Source: CAYSEW01 sp964430245
Lineage (GTDB): Bacteria; Bacteroidota; Bacteroidia; Flavobacteriales_D; Parvicellaceae
Reading direction: 5' to 3'
Assembly: GCA_964430245.1 (NCBI GenBank)
Contig: CAYSEW010000009.1
Coordinates: 40,637 to 104,636, forward strand
DNA length: 64,000 nucleotides
Shown here: one piece after another, positions 17,495 through 27,400 of the stretch
How positions within the stretch are numbered: the first letter of the stretch is position 1
Layout: the number at the start of each line of letters is the position of its first letter
Program-made: the position numbers and the translations under genes
The notes under the pieces: model-generated
What the model saw: the letters and a program-made list of their open reading frames with translations, nothing else
Databases searched by the model: none
Told to the model about the DNA's origin: nothing

Positions 17495-18787
17495 TTAGCT
17501 ATTCATTAGTTCTTCTATTTCTTCAGGTTCTATAGGGATAGATTGCATAAGATTAAATGGCTCTCCACTCTTTCTAACTACTATGTCATCCTCTAGTCTA
17601 ATCCCAATGTTTTCTTCAGGAATGTAGATTCCAGGCTCAACAGTAAAGACCATATTTTCTTTAATAGGCGCTGTCCATAAACCAACATCATGTGTATCTA
17701 ATCCTATAAAATGAGAGGTTCCATGCATGAAATATTTTTTATAAGCTGGCCAATTAGGATCTCCTTTTTTTATTTCTTCCATTGATAGTAGATTCAGCTT
17801 TACAAGCTGCTCTTCCATTAAATGCCCAACAGCTTTATGATATTCACTAAGCATAGTACCAGGAGTTAATAGTTTTGAGGCTTCATTTTTTACATGTAAT
17901 ACTGATTTGTAAACTTCTTTTTGACGATCAGAAAACTTTCCATTAACAGGCACACACCTTGTTAGGTCCGATGCATAATTTGCATATTCTGCACCGAAGT
18001 CCATTAAGATTACATCGCCATCCTTACATGGTTTGTTGTTTTCAATATAATGTAGAACACATGCAGATTTACCTGATGCAATGATTGGAGTATAGGCAAA
18101 CCCTTTTGAGCAGTTATTTAAAAATTCATGCATTAATTCAGCTTCAATATTATACTCCATAACATTAGGCCGAATGAATTTTAAAATTCTCCTAAAACCA
18201 GCTTCAGTAATATTACACGCCTTTTGCATTAGCGCCAATTCAATTTCGTGTTTTACCGATCTGATCTGGTGCATTATGGGAGCACTTCTTTCAGTTGTAT
18301 GTGATGGGTACTTGTTCTTAAACCAAGTAATAAATCTATCTTCCCTTGATTCCCCTTCTGTATTAGCCCTTGTATGCTCATTAGTATTTAGGTAAACACA
18401 ATTAGATTCAGCAAGTAAAGCATTAAAAATAGTTTCAAATTGATCTAACCAGTAAACTGTTTTTATTCCTGAAGTTTCAAAAGCTTGCTCTTTGTTAAGT
18501 TTTTCTCCTTCCCAAACTGCAATAAGATCATTGGTCTCTTTTAAAAAAAGAATTTCACGATGTTTTTGATCATTTACATCTGGAAATAGCAATAAAATAC
18601 TTTCTTCCTGATCAACGCCTGATAAATGTAGAATGTCACGATGCTGAACAAAAGGTAAAGTGCTATCGGCACTTGTAGTAATGATATCATTAGAGTTGAA
18701 GATAGCAAGTGCTCCTTTCTTGAGTTTGGAACAGAAATTTTTTCTATTGTTTATATATAATGTTGAATCTATTCTATCGTATTTCAT
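17495..18787 (-). CDS. pepP: Xaa-Pro aminopeptidase (aminopeptidase P)
   Basis: This 430-residue M24B-family metallopeptidase removes the N-terminal residue from peptides with proline in second position. It has the AMP_N domain (residues about 1-150) and the pita-bread catalytic domain. Metal ligands are visible in LMDFGAEYANYASDLTRCVP (two Asp), HGTSHFIGLDTHDVG (His), VEPGIYIP (Glu) and GIRLEDD (Glu). Length and layout match bacterial PepP. There is no signal peptide, so it is cytoplasmic. It is first in a minus-strand set leading into the carboxylase and possibly the two-component genes. Its upstream region (18788-18947) is shared with the divergent hemA. Confidence 0.93.
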   Translation of the reverse strand: MKYDRIDSTLYINNRKNFCSKLKKGALAIFNSNDIITTSADSTLPFVQHRDILHLSGVDQEESILLLFPDVNDQKHREILFLKETNDLIAVWEGEKLNKEQAFETSGIKTVYWLDQFETIFNALLAESNCVYLNTNEHTRANTEGESREDRFITWFKNKYPSHTTERSAPIMHQIRSVKHEIELALMQKACNITEAGFRRILKFIRPNVMEYNIEAELMHEFLNNCSKGFAYTPIIASGKSACVLHYIENNKPCKDGDVILMDFGAEYANYASDLTRCVPVNGKFSDRQKEVYKSVLHVKNEASKLLTPGTMLSEYHKAVGHLMEEQLVKLNLLSMEEIKKGDPNWPAYKKYFMHGTSHFIGLDTHDVGLWTAPIKENMVFTVEPGIYIPEENIGIRLEDDIVVRKSGEPFNLMQSIPIEPEEIEELMNS

Positions 18788-18880
18788 ATCGGTTTGATAT
18801 TATTTAAAAGATAAAAGTAATAATATTCCTACAAAAAGGTCTAGGCTTAAGATGGAGTTTAATTTTGAAATAATAAATTC

Positions 18881-18901
18881 AATGACATAAAAATGACATA
18901 A
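18881..18901. repeat. 10-bp direct repeat in the pepP-hemA divergent region
   Basis: AATGACATAA occurs at 18881-18890 and again at 18892-18901, an offset of 11 bases, about one helical turn. It lies 47-67 bases upstream of the preferred hemA start. Tandem half-sites on one face of the helix are a common regulator arrangement; no protein can be assigned. Confidence 0.4.
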
Positions 18902-18947
18902 CTAAAGCTATACATTTATTAATTTGTATTCAATAAAATTTAACTGT

Positions 18948-20186
18948 TTGAAGTCAGTTCACATAATAGCTTTTACTCATAATCATGTAGACCTTGATGA
19001 TATAGGTCAATTTCATATAGAAGATTCAGTTCTTGAAAAAAGATTGAATGCTTTGAAAACGGTTATGGAATTAGATGAATTAATGTATTTATCTACCTGT
19101 AATCGTGTTGAATTGATTTTTACTATCAAAAAAAAGGTTGATAATTCCTTTTTAAGTAACTTTTTCAGTGCATTTAATTCATCTTGGGATAAGGATCAAA
19201 TAGAAAATGCCATTAGCTTAGCTGAAACCTATAAAGGTGAAAAAGCAGTTGAACATATTTTTAGAGTAGCATCTTCTTTAGATTCATTAGTAATTGGAGA
19301 AAGAGAGATCATTACTCAAGTAAGAAAAGCTTATGATGTTTCTAAAAAATATGGATTTACAGGTGATGTAATTAGGTTATTGACTCAGAGAACTATTCAG
19401 GTAGCCAAGAAAATTTATACTGAAAGTGATATATCAAAGAATCCTGTTTCTGTTGTGTCACTCGCCTACCATCAGTTGAGGGAAAAAAACATAAAAAAAG
19501 ATTCAAGTTTTATTATTGTAGGTGCAGGTAAAACAATTTCCACTATGCTTAAATTTTTAAGTAAACATGGTTATGACAATTTTACTATCTACAATAGAAA
19601 TAAGGGAAATGCTGCTGAGCTAGTCAATAAGATTAATATTAAATCAGAAGTTAAAGAGCTTACAAGTTTAAAGGAGCATAGTCAAAAGTTCGATGTAATC
19701 ATTACATGCACAGGATCTTCTAATTATATTTTCACAAAAGAAGTTTATGACAAAATTGTAAATAACGATAATGCAAAAAAAATAGTGATCGATCTTGCAC
19801 TTCCTAGTGATTTTGACCCGATAATTGCTGATGAGTATAATTTGGATATTATCTCAATTAAGAACCTAAAAAAATTGGCGAATGAAAATTTGATAAAAAG
19901 ATCAAAGGAAATCAATAAATGCCAATTGATATTAAATAAGAAATTAGAAGAATTTAAAGCTATCTACAAAGAAAGGAAATTAGAAAGGGCAATGAGAACC
20001 GTTCCTGATACTATAAAGGACATTACTTCAAAAGCTTATAGTGAGGTTTTCGCTAAAGACCTGGAAAACCTTGATGAAGAATCTAGAGAGTTATTAGATA
20101 AATTCGTGCAGTATCTTGAAAAAAAATACATTAGTGTTCCTATGAAGATGGCCAAAGAGATTATGCTCAAGCAAAATGTAGAATAA
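18948..20186 (+). CDS. hemA: Glutamyl-tRNA reductase
   Basis: This enzyme reduces glutamyl-tRNA(Glu) to glutamate-1-semialdehyde, the first committed step of C5-pathway haem synthesis. The catalytic Cys is in YLSTCNRVEL (Cys51 from this start), followed by the GluTR signature VIGEREIITQVRKAY, the NADPH-binding domain (IIVGAGKTISTMLKFL) and the C-terminal dimerisation helix. No ATG is available: TTG at 18948 gives the family-like N-terminus LKSVHIIAFTHNHVD (412 residues), and TTG at 18924 would add eight residues. A near-consensus -7 element (TTAATTTG, 18919-18926) would put transcription start after 18924, which favours 18948. It heads a plus-strand operon with the hemC-hemD fusion five bases downstream. 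Confidence 0.93.
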   Translation: MKSVHIIAFTHNHVDLDDIGQFHIEDSVLEKRLNALKTVMELDELMYLSTCNRVELIFTIKKKVDNSFLSNFFSAFNSSWDKDQIENAISLAETYKGEKAVEHIFRVASSLDSLVIGEREIITQVRKAYDVSKKYGFTGDVIRLLTQRTIQVAKKIYTESDISKNPVSVVSLAYHQLREKNIKKDSSFIIVGAGKTISTMLKFLSKHGYDNFTIYNRNKGNAAELVNKINIKSEVKELTSLKEHSQKFDVIITCTGSSNYIFTKEVYDKIVNNDNAKKIVIDLALPSDFDPIIADEYNLDIISIKNLKKLANENLIKRSKEINKCQLILNKKLEEFKAIYKERKLERAMRTVPDTIKDITSKAYSEVFAKDLENLDEESRELLDKFVQYLEKKYISVPMKMAKEIMLKQNVE

Positions 20187-20191
20187 TTATC

Positions 20192-21733
20192 ATGAATAGA
20201 AAGATAATTATAGGCTCAAGAGGAAGCGACCTAGCCCTATGGCAAGCCAATTTTGTAAAAAACCAGCTGTCGCAATTAAATTTAGATCCTGAAATACGTA
20301 TAATTAAGACTAAAGGTGATTTGATTAAAGACTTAAGCTTTGATAAAATTGAGGGAAAAGGATTTTTTACAAAGGAGATTGAAGAAGCATTGTTAAATAA
20401 GTCAATTGATCTAGCTGTACACTCTCATAAGGACCTTGAGACCAACCCTCCAAAAGGATTAACGGTAGCTGCTGTTTCCGAAAGAGAAGACCCTTCTGAA
20501 TTATTATTGATCAGACAAGATCAAGTTGACAACACAAAATTTTGGTCTCTAAAAGAGGGTGCAGTTGTAGGGACTTCTTCTTCAAGGAGGAAAAGTCAAA
20601 TGAAACTATTTAGAAGTAATGTTGTTTTAAAAGATCTTAGAGGAAATGTCCCTACAAGAATACAAAAGCTAAGAGAGGGTCAATATGATGCTATAATTAT
20701 TGCCAATGCAGGCGTGTCAAGATTACAATTAGATATTTCTGATTTACATAGTAAGGTGCTTCCTAACAAATGGATGATTCCTGCTCCTGCTCAGGGGGTT
20801 TTGGGGATTCAAGTAAGAGAAACTGATAATGAGTTAATCAGTGTTTTAAAAACAATTAATTCTGAGCCTACACAACGAAATATAGAATTTGAAAGAAAAA
20901 TACTGAATTTAATGAATGGAGGGTGTCAATTACCTTTAGGAGTTTATTGTGAATCAGATAACAATGTAATTAAGGCATGGATTTCAATGGCTTCCTCTTT
21001 TAATGAAATTCCTTATCGTATCTATAAGGAAGGAAGTAATCCAAAACAGATTGTAGAGCAGTTAATTTCTAAAAACAGAAAAAAGTTTAAAGTTCTTATT
21101 ACAAGAGAAATAAGTAAAAATAGCCTGTTTAGTAAATTATTAGAAGAACAGGGCCATTTAGTTGAAGGAAAATCTTTAATAGAGTTGGAGTTTTTAAAAA
21201 ATGAGGCTTCTGGTAGCTTTAATTGGGTGTTTTTTACATCATCTAATGCTGTTTTATCTTTTGTAGATCAATTGTCAAAAATGGAATCAACTAAAATTGG
21301 AGCAATGGGGACTGCTACAGCTAATCAGTTGAAGGAGAAAGGGTTTGATGTTGATTTTATAGGCAATGGTAGTCCTGAAATTATAGCTGCAGATTTTTCA
21401 AAAAGAATTGGAGATCAAAAAGTACTTTTTCCAATTTCTGACAAAAGTATAGGGAGTATTCAAAAAAAATTGAAGCCAGAACAAATGGTTGAGCTTATTA
21501 CCTACAAGAACAAATCGAAATTATGCAACTTAAATAAAGTTGATGTTTTAGTTTTTACAAGCCCGAGCAATGTCTATTCTTTTTTTGAGGATCATGAAAT
21601 AACAAATGAAAAAGTAATTTCAATAGGGCCTTCTACTGAAAAAGCTTTAAGGGACAATGGCGTTGATAAAGTTGTTGTTTCTTGGGAACCATCTGAAATA
21701 GCATTGGCTGATTCAGTTATGTCATTTAATTGA
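20192..21733 (+). CDS. hemC: HemC-HemD fusion: hydroxymethylbilane synthase / uroporphyrinogen-III synthase
   Basis: One 513-residue frame carries two consecutive haem-pathway enzymes. Residues 1 to about 297 are porphobilinogen deaminase: IIGSRGSDLALWQA, the active-site stretch IDLAVHSHKDLE, GTSSSRRKSQ, KDLRGNVPTRI, and NGGCQLPLG with the dipyrromethane-cofactor Cys245. Residues about 298-513 fit the HemD fold (KVLITRE, FTSSNAV, VFTSPSNVYSFF, IGPSTEKAL). HemD families diverge fast, so that half rests on fold-type motifs and position. The fusion would hand the unstable linear tetrapyrrole from HemC directly to HemD before it cyclises without enzyme. It sits five bases after hemA and four before the ACP phosphodiesterase. 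I saw no internal stop or frameshift at the junction. Confidence 0.9.
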   Translation: MNRKIIIGSRGSDLALWQANFVKNQLSQLNLDPEIRIIKTKGDLIKDLSFDKIEGKGFFTKEIEEALLNKSIDLAVHSHKDLETNPPKGLTVAAVSEREDPSELLLIRQDQVDNTKFWSLKEGAVVGTSSSRRKSQMKLFRSNVVLKDLRGNVPTRIQKLREGQYDAIIIANAGVSRLQLDISDLHSKVLPNKWMIPAPAQGVLGIQVRETDNELISVLKTINSEPTQRNIEFERKILNLMNGGCQLPLGVYCESDNNVIKAWISMASSFNEIPYRIYKEGSNPKQIVEQLISKNRKKFKVLITREISKNSLFSKLLEEQGHLVEGKSLIELEFLKNEASGSFNWVFFTSSNAVLSFVDQLSKMESTKIGAMGTATANQLKEKGFDVDFIGNGSPEIIAADFSKRIGDQKVLFPISDKSIGSIQKKLKPEQMVELITYKNKSKLCNLNKVDVLVFTSPSNVYSFFEDHEITNEKVISIGPSTEKALRDNGVDKVVVSWEPSEIALADSVMSFN

Positions 21734-21737
21734 TAGC

Positions 21738-22322
21738 ATGAATTACTTGGGTCATTTAGTTTTATCGGGAGACAATGAAGAGATTCTCTTTGGTAATTTT
21801 ATAGGAGATGCTATAAAAGGTAAAAGCTATAAAAACTATAATTCATCAATACAAAAAGGAATACAGCTACATAGATTTATTGATGATTTCACCGATCATC
21901 ACCCAGCATGTTTAGCCGGAAAAAGAAGGATGTATGCTAAACTTCCTAAAGTATCTGGAATTCTTCTTGATATTTTATATGATCATATACTATGGGAAAA
22001 ATGGTCAGATTACTTTTCTTTTGAGCCAGATCAATTCATTAATTCATGTTATGACTTTTTAGATTCCAAAGTTGAGAATATGCCAGAAAGAATAATGTTC
22101 ATGTATTCATACATGAGAAGAGATGATTGGTTGTCTAATTATCAATACGAGTGGGGATTACACAGAGCTATATCTGGTATTGAAAAAAGAATTACTCCAA
22201 GTATTGACCTCGAAGAATTCAAAATTATCTTTAAAAATCATAGGAATGAATATTTCTCGGAATTCGATGTTTTTTTTAATGATATAATCATAAAAAGTAA
22301 AGAGTTTTTAGAGAAATCATAA
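21738..22322 (+). CDS. Acyl carrier protein phosphodiesterase (AcpH-like)
   Basis: This 194-residue protein matches the AcpH/DUF479 family, metal-dependent HD-like enzymes that remove 4'-phosphopantetheine from holo-ACP. The N-terminus MNYLGHLVLSG with GNFIGDAIKG (residues 19-28) and the LHRFIDDFTDHHP motif (about 45-57) carry the conserved His/Asp metal ligands, and LLDILYDHILWEKW follows at about 79-92. Length equals the family norm. It follows the hemC-hemD fusion by four bases and so is the third gene of the haem operon; a functional link to haem is not known, and the arrangement may be simple cotranscription. Confidence 0.88.
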   Translation: MNYLGHLVLSGDNEEILFGNFIGDAIKGKSYKNYNSSIQKGIQLHRFIDDFTDHHPACLAGKRRMYAKLPKVSGILLDILYDHILWEKWSDYFSFEPDQFINSCYDFLDSKVENMPERIMFMYSYMRRDDWLSNYQYEWGLHRAISGIEKRITPSIDLEEFKIIFKNHRNEYFSEFDVFFNDIIIKSKEFLEKS

Positions 22323-22427
22323 AGCCCCTTTTTTTTCATCCTTCAAAAAAGATCATTCGTCATTTATTTTAGCTATTTAATGGGTTAATTATTTGAGTTA
22401 AACGACACATTGTTAATTTTATAATGA

Positions 22428-23240
22428 ATGTACTTTTACTTATTCATACCAATAGTTTCTATTTTTTCTTTATTAGAAAAGCCAATTATTTTAAACTCAG
22501 ATAATGATGAGGGCACTTACATAATTGAAGGAAAATACTTGGATCAAAATATATACTTACAAAACTCTATCTGTAATAATGGAGTTGGGTTTTGTGCTTA
22601 TGAGGTTAGAGTTAATGGGGAGGTAATAACAGATAATGTTCAATCAAGTGCATTTGAGATTGATTTTAATAACATAGAGATCAAACGAGGTGAAGAAGTA
22701 TTTATAGAAGTAAAACATAAAAGTAAGTGTCAGATAAAATTAATAAATCCAGATGCTTTAATTCCAGAACCTACTTTTGAATTGATAGATATAAAAATCA
22801 CAGAAGAAGGGCTATTAAAATGGAGTACAGTCAATGAGTCAAACTCTTTGCCTTTTATAATTCAACAATATAGATGGAATAAATGGCAAAATGTTGGTGA
22901 AGTTGATGGTGCTGGAAATTCCGACTTATCTGAATACAGTTTCAAAGTAGATTTCAATTCTGGCAATAATAAATTTAGGGTTGTCCAAAAAAGTAAAAAC
23001 GGCAAATTAAATATATCTGAAGCTATTTATTATAATCATACAATTCCAAGGTTGAATTATATATATAATAAATCAAATAAGCAGATTGTATTTAGTGCTG
23101 CTACTAAATATGAGATTCATGACAAATATGGTGTTCTAATAAAAAGAGGCTATGATGATGTTGTTGATGTGAGTAATTTAGTAAAGGATGAGTATTGGCT
23201 AAGTTATGATAATCTCACTGAAAAGTTTAAAAAGAAATAG
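22428..23240 (+). CDS. Hypothetical secreted protein with sorting-domain-like C-terminus
   Basis: I do not recognise a named family for this 270-residue protein. It begins with a hydrophobic stretch (MYFYLFIPIVSIFSLL) that can act as a signal peptide. A beta-rich N-terminal domain (about 20-115) contains two Cys in SICNNGVGFC. A fibronectin III-like segment (about 118-205; LLKWSTVNESNS, IIQQYRWNKWQNVGEV) follows. The last 60 residues (YEIHDKYGVLIKRGYDDVVDVSNLVKDEYWLSYDN) read like a worn T9SS sorting domain: a basic tail (EKFKKK) and the usual strand order remain, but the YPNP start is gone. Whether it is still exported by T9SS is open. It lies 105 bases after the haem operon and 27 before a lipoprotein gene. 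Confidence 0.65.
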   Translation: MYFYLFIPIVSIFSLLEKPIILNSDNDEGTYIIEGKYLDQNIYLQNSICNNGVGFCAYEVRVNGEVITDNVQSSAFEIDFNNIEIKRGEEVFIEVKHKSKCQIKLINPDALIPEPTFELIDIKITEEGLLKWSTVNESNSLPFIIQQYRWNKWQNVGEVDGAGNSDLSEYSFKVDFNSGNNKFRVVQKSKNGKLNISEAIYYNHTIPRLNYIYNKSNKQIVFSAATKYEIHDKYGVLIKRGYDDVVDVSNLVKDEYWLSYDNLTEKFKKK

Positions 23241-23267
23241 TTCAGTTCCTTTTTTTATATTTGTTAA

Positions 23268-23924
23268 ATGCGTAGCATTTATTTAGTTATTCCCTTTTTT
23301 TTTATAATAGCCTCCTGTAATAAGAATAGAGATAATATTATCGATATTACTGGAAATGTGAAAAATGCAATAAACAATCAATCTGCAGCAGGGGTTCAGG
23401 TTAAATTAGAAGTTAAGGATTTAGGTGGAAATTCATTTTCAAATTCATTTTCTGAAATTGAGACAACAATTACGGATTTATACGGAGAATATGAATTCTC
23501 ATTTGAGAATAGAAATGCAATTGAATATCGTTTGATTTTCAGCTCAGATAATTATTTTTCTCAGACAATTTCAATTAATCCAGATGACCTTGATCTTGCT
23601 GAATTAAATGTCTATGATCAAGAGGTTTTTTCAAGCAGTTATATTATAGTGAATATTAATAACTCAACACCCTTTAATTCATCTGATCAGTTCACATTAA
23701 ACTTTAATGAGATGGTCGTAGAAAATCCAGGTCCAGGTTCATGCTTAACAAATATTATTAGCTTAACAGGTAATGTAGCTGACACCACTTTTGAATGTCA
23801 ATTATATGGAGATCAAACTGTGAATTATGAGTACTTTGTAACAAAAAATAATATTACTACTCAGTATAATGGGGGGATTTACTGTCCACCAGGAGATACA
23901 GCTAACAGTTATATTAATTATTAA
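23268..23924 (+). CDS. Lipoprotein with carboxypeptidase-regulatory-like domain
   Basis: This 218-residue protein has a lipoprotein signal peptide with lipobox IASC (Cys17), so the mature protein starts CNKNRD and should be lipidated in the envelope. Residues about 26-110 look like a carboxypeptidase-regulatory-like beta-sandwich (IDITGNVKNAINNQSAAGVQVKLEV ... TTITDLYGEYEFSFEN), a module often found at the N-terminus of Bacteroidota envelope proteins. The remaining ~100 residues are beta-rich with two or three Cys (GSCLT, FECQL, YCPPG). No catalytic motif is seen. It is 27 bases after the preceding secreted-protein gene and 10 bases before the dioxygenase gene, so all three may share a transcript. 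Confidence 0.7.
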   Translation: MRSIYLVIPFFFIIASCNKNRDNIIDITGNVKNAINNQSAAGVQVKLEVKDLGGNSFSNSFSEIETTITDLYGEYEFSFENRNAIEYRLIFSSDNYFSQTISINPDDLDLAELNVYDQEVFSSSYIIVNINNSTPFNSSDQFTLNFNEMVVENPGPGSCLTNIISLTGNVADTTFECQLYGDQTVNYEYFVTKNNITTQYNGGIYCPPGDTANSYINY

Positions 23925-23934
23925 AAGATAAATT

Positions 23935-24474
23935 ATGGAAATAGCAATGCCATTTAATTTTGATCAATGGATCAAAGACAATAAGGATAAATTAAAACCG
24001 CCTGTAGCCAATAAAAATATGTATCCGATCTCTAAGGATTATATTGTAATGGTAGTAGCAGGTCCTAATGCAAGAAAAGACTATCATTACAATGAAACTG
24101 AAGAGCTTTTTTATCAAGTAGAGGGTGATATTTGTGTAAAAATTCAGGTTGATGGCAAATCTGTTGAAGTTCCAATTAAGGAAGGTGAAATGTTTTTACT
24201 TCCCGCTAAAATACCTCATTCTCCTATTAGATCTGAAAAATCTATTGGGTTGGTCATAGAAAGAGTTAGGGAAGGAACAGATTTTACAGATGGACTAATG
24301 TGGTTTTGTGATCATTGTAATTCAAAAATTTATGATGAATACTTTAAATTGACCAATGTAGAAAAGGACTTCTTACCGGTATTTCAAAAATTTTATAATT
24401 CCGAAGAATTAAGAACTTGTTCTAGCTGTCAGCATGTAATGGAAACCGATTCTAGGTTTACTTCTCAGGATTAA
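23935..24474 (+). CDS. 3-hydroxyanthranilate 3,4-dioxygenase
   Basis: This 179-residue cupin opens the ring of 3-hydroxyanthranilate to 2-amino-3-carboxymuconate semialdehyde, which leads to quinolinate for NAD synthesis or to tryptophan breakdown. The N-terminus FNFDQWIKDNKDKLKPPVANK and the Fe ligands are typical: His and Glu in DYHYNETEELFYQ and His in PAKIPHSP. The bacterial-type C-terminal Cys pairs (FCDHC, CSSCQH) form the extra rubredoxin-like iron site. Start ATG 23935 gives the family's usual N-terminal length. It is the only kynurenine-pathway gene in the window. Its TAA shares the palindrome TTAA (24471-24474) with the stop of the convergent T9SS gene. Confidence 0.93.
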   Translation: MEIAMPFNFDQWIKDNKDKLKPPVANKNMYPISKDYIVMVVAGPNARKDYHYNETEELFYQVEGDICVKIQVDGKSVEVPIKEGEMFLLPAKIPHSPIRSEKSIGLVIERVREGTDFTDGLMWFCDHCNSKIYDEYFKLTNVEKDFLPVFQKFYNSEELRTCSSCQHVMETDSRFTSQD

Positions 24475-27400
24475 CGCAAGACATTAATGTGTCCTGTTAG
24501 ATCAATATGATTTCTTTGATAGTCTACATATTTGATCTTCCATATATAGGTATCTATCTGAACGGGTGAATTTTTATATGTCCCATCCCATGAATTTGAC
24601 ATGTTTTTTGTATTATAAATAAGCTCTCCCCATCTATTAAAGATCCATAATTCAAAAGTTTTAATCTCTTCGCCTTTAATCTCAAAGAAATCATTGACTC
24701 CATCACTGTTTGGTGTAAATGTATTGGGCACATATAGTACACCATCAAGAACAATTTGAACAGTGTCAGAATTTGTACAGCCATTAATATCAGTAACATA
24801 AATAATATAGGTGGATGATTGAATAGGGGATACGATTGGGTTTAAGCAATTTGTGCATGACATGCTGTCAATAGAGTACCAATAAAAGCTATGTGGAGTT
24901 GATCCTTGTAATTCTACAATATCTCCGTAATGAATCCACAAGTCAGCTCCAGCACTTACAAAAGGTGGGTCATATACATCCACAAGAACATCTTCTGAGA
25001 TAGAGCAACCTATATTGTTTAATACATTGACAGTATATAATGTGGGTTCTAAAGGATAAGCAAGAGTGTAGCTGCTATCAGGATGGCTTAGCGTTTCTGT
25101 GGGTGACCAAGAATATTCAGAAGCATTGGTAGCCCAAAGAATGGCTGTGTCGCCTGGACATATAGCAGTATCATTCACTACTTGAGAAGAAATTCCAATT
25201 ACTGTAACTGTAAAGTCAAGATTTACAATTGCACAAGTATTTTGAAATTCAATGTTATAGGTTGTTGTATTAGTAGGGTAGACTAGAGTAGAAGGACTGT
25301 TAGGATTACTTAACCCAGTAGATGGACTCCATGTAGCATTGTTAACACCAAGTATATCAATAGCTAAAGTATCACCGGCACACAAAATTGTGTCGTTTGG
25401 AATAACAGGCTGTGGTGAAGAAAATTCCACATTAATTTGAACAGAATCTGTAAATATACATCCGTTGGGAGTTGTAATGTCAACATAATAAATTGTTGTA
25501 TCCAACGGTATTACATTAGGAGTTTGATGGCCAGGGTTGATCATACCTGTTGTTGGATACCAGTTATAATTTACTCCCCCTGATGCATGTAAAGTAACAA
25601 TATCCCCCATACAAATTAAAGTGTCGTTCATTGTTGAAACACTATCTTCATGAAAATAAAGTGTTATTAATGCAGTATCTGCTCCGCAACTGTCAGTAGC
25701 TATTACCTGATAGGTTGTAATGGTATCAGGATATGCTAATGGGTTTGCAATATTGGGATTTGATAAATTAGTACTTGGGCTCCATTGATAGGTAGCACCA
25801 CCAGATGATTGTAATTGAACAGTATCTCCATGGCATAGGGTGTCTACTGTTTGAATCACTGCATTGTTTATATTGAAAACGTCTAAAAAAATAATAGCAG
25901 TATCAGTTTCAAGACAGCCTAGTGAATCAGAAACAATCAATGAAACTTCATAATAACCTGTGTCAAGATAGGTGTGAGAAGGTGAAAATTGCGTTGAAGT
26001 ATCTCCATCTCCAAAGTCCCATAGGTATTGATTTCCACCTTGTGATAAGTTAGTGAATTGATAGGAATTAGGAATGCACACATAGGGTTGAGGTATGCTG
26101 ATGATAGGATTAATATTTTCTAACGAGAATTTAAAAGCTCCTAAATTACAGTTAGTGCTATTATTTGTAGAGGACCATGCACCTATGGTTGTTGGGAAAT
26201 CAGAATTGCCTCCACATCCTGCACATACCGCTTGATAGACATTTCCATTTTTGTCAAATCTACTCGTGCCTCCATCAACATGCTCTGCACTAGTTCCACC
26301 ACCAAAATAGGTTGAATAAAGTAAAGAATTAACATCTGCTGTAAAAACAGCTAAATAGAAATCACTTCCATCCGTATTGGATTGATAAGGAGTAGTAGTA
26401 GTTGACAGGGGCATATTAAATGTATTTCCTTGATAATTTACAGTTCCTCCCCATCCCGAAATATATATCAGTTCACAGTCAGAAACTAAAAAGGCAGAAG
26501 GGGCAATGTTAATTCCAGAGCCACTTCCAAAAACAGTTGAAAAGTGAGTTATGCTTAGGTCAGAAGAAAGTTTATGCAAAAACTGTCCACTCCCAGGGTT
26601 ATTGAAAACCGAAGCAGGAGAAATCGGATAATTTCCTTCTGTTTGACCATATAAATAAATATTGTCATTTAAATCTACTTGAATAAAATAGCTTTGATCA
26701 TAACCTGAAGTTCCTATGTAAGTTGCATTTGAAATATTGTTTCCTGCGGCATTGTATTTTGCAACAAAACCATCCTGTAGACCATTTGAATTAGGATGTA
26801 TAGATAGTGGAGAAGTGAAAAGGTCAATGCTATTTGTTCCACCTGAAATTATAGGTTCGTTAAGTGAATTTAATTGCAAAGAATAACCTGCATCATCGCT
26901 GCTCCCTCCATAATAAGAGCTCCATAATAGAGAGGATAGATCGCTGTTTAATTTAAAAGAAATAGCATCCTGAAGTCCATTGTTAACTGTTTGAGCTCCT
27001 CCGATAATAGGAAAGTCTGTTGAGAGAGTGGTAGTAGTTATCCAACATTCATCATTATTGTCAACTATAATTTCTCCTCTAAACTCATCTGCATAGTTTT
27101 TTCTCAGGCTGGCAGATAAATTAACCGCATCATTTCCAGAACCTCCTATATAAGTTGAGCCAATAATAGTATTTCCTGTTGCATCGAACTTAACAACATA
27201 TGCATCGGTGCCATTTACATAATTCAACACACTATTTGAGAAGGTTGATCCAGAGTTAAAAGAATTGTCGTAGGCACTTCCAGATGTTGGAAGATCGATA
27301 GAAGAAGTAGATCCAAAAACATATAATTCTCCATTTTGATTACAGACAATACTATGTGGGTTTTCATTCCCAGATCCCCCAAAGTAAGTGCTGTATAGAA

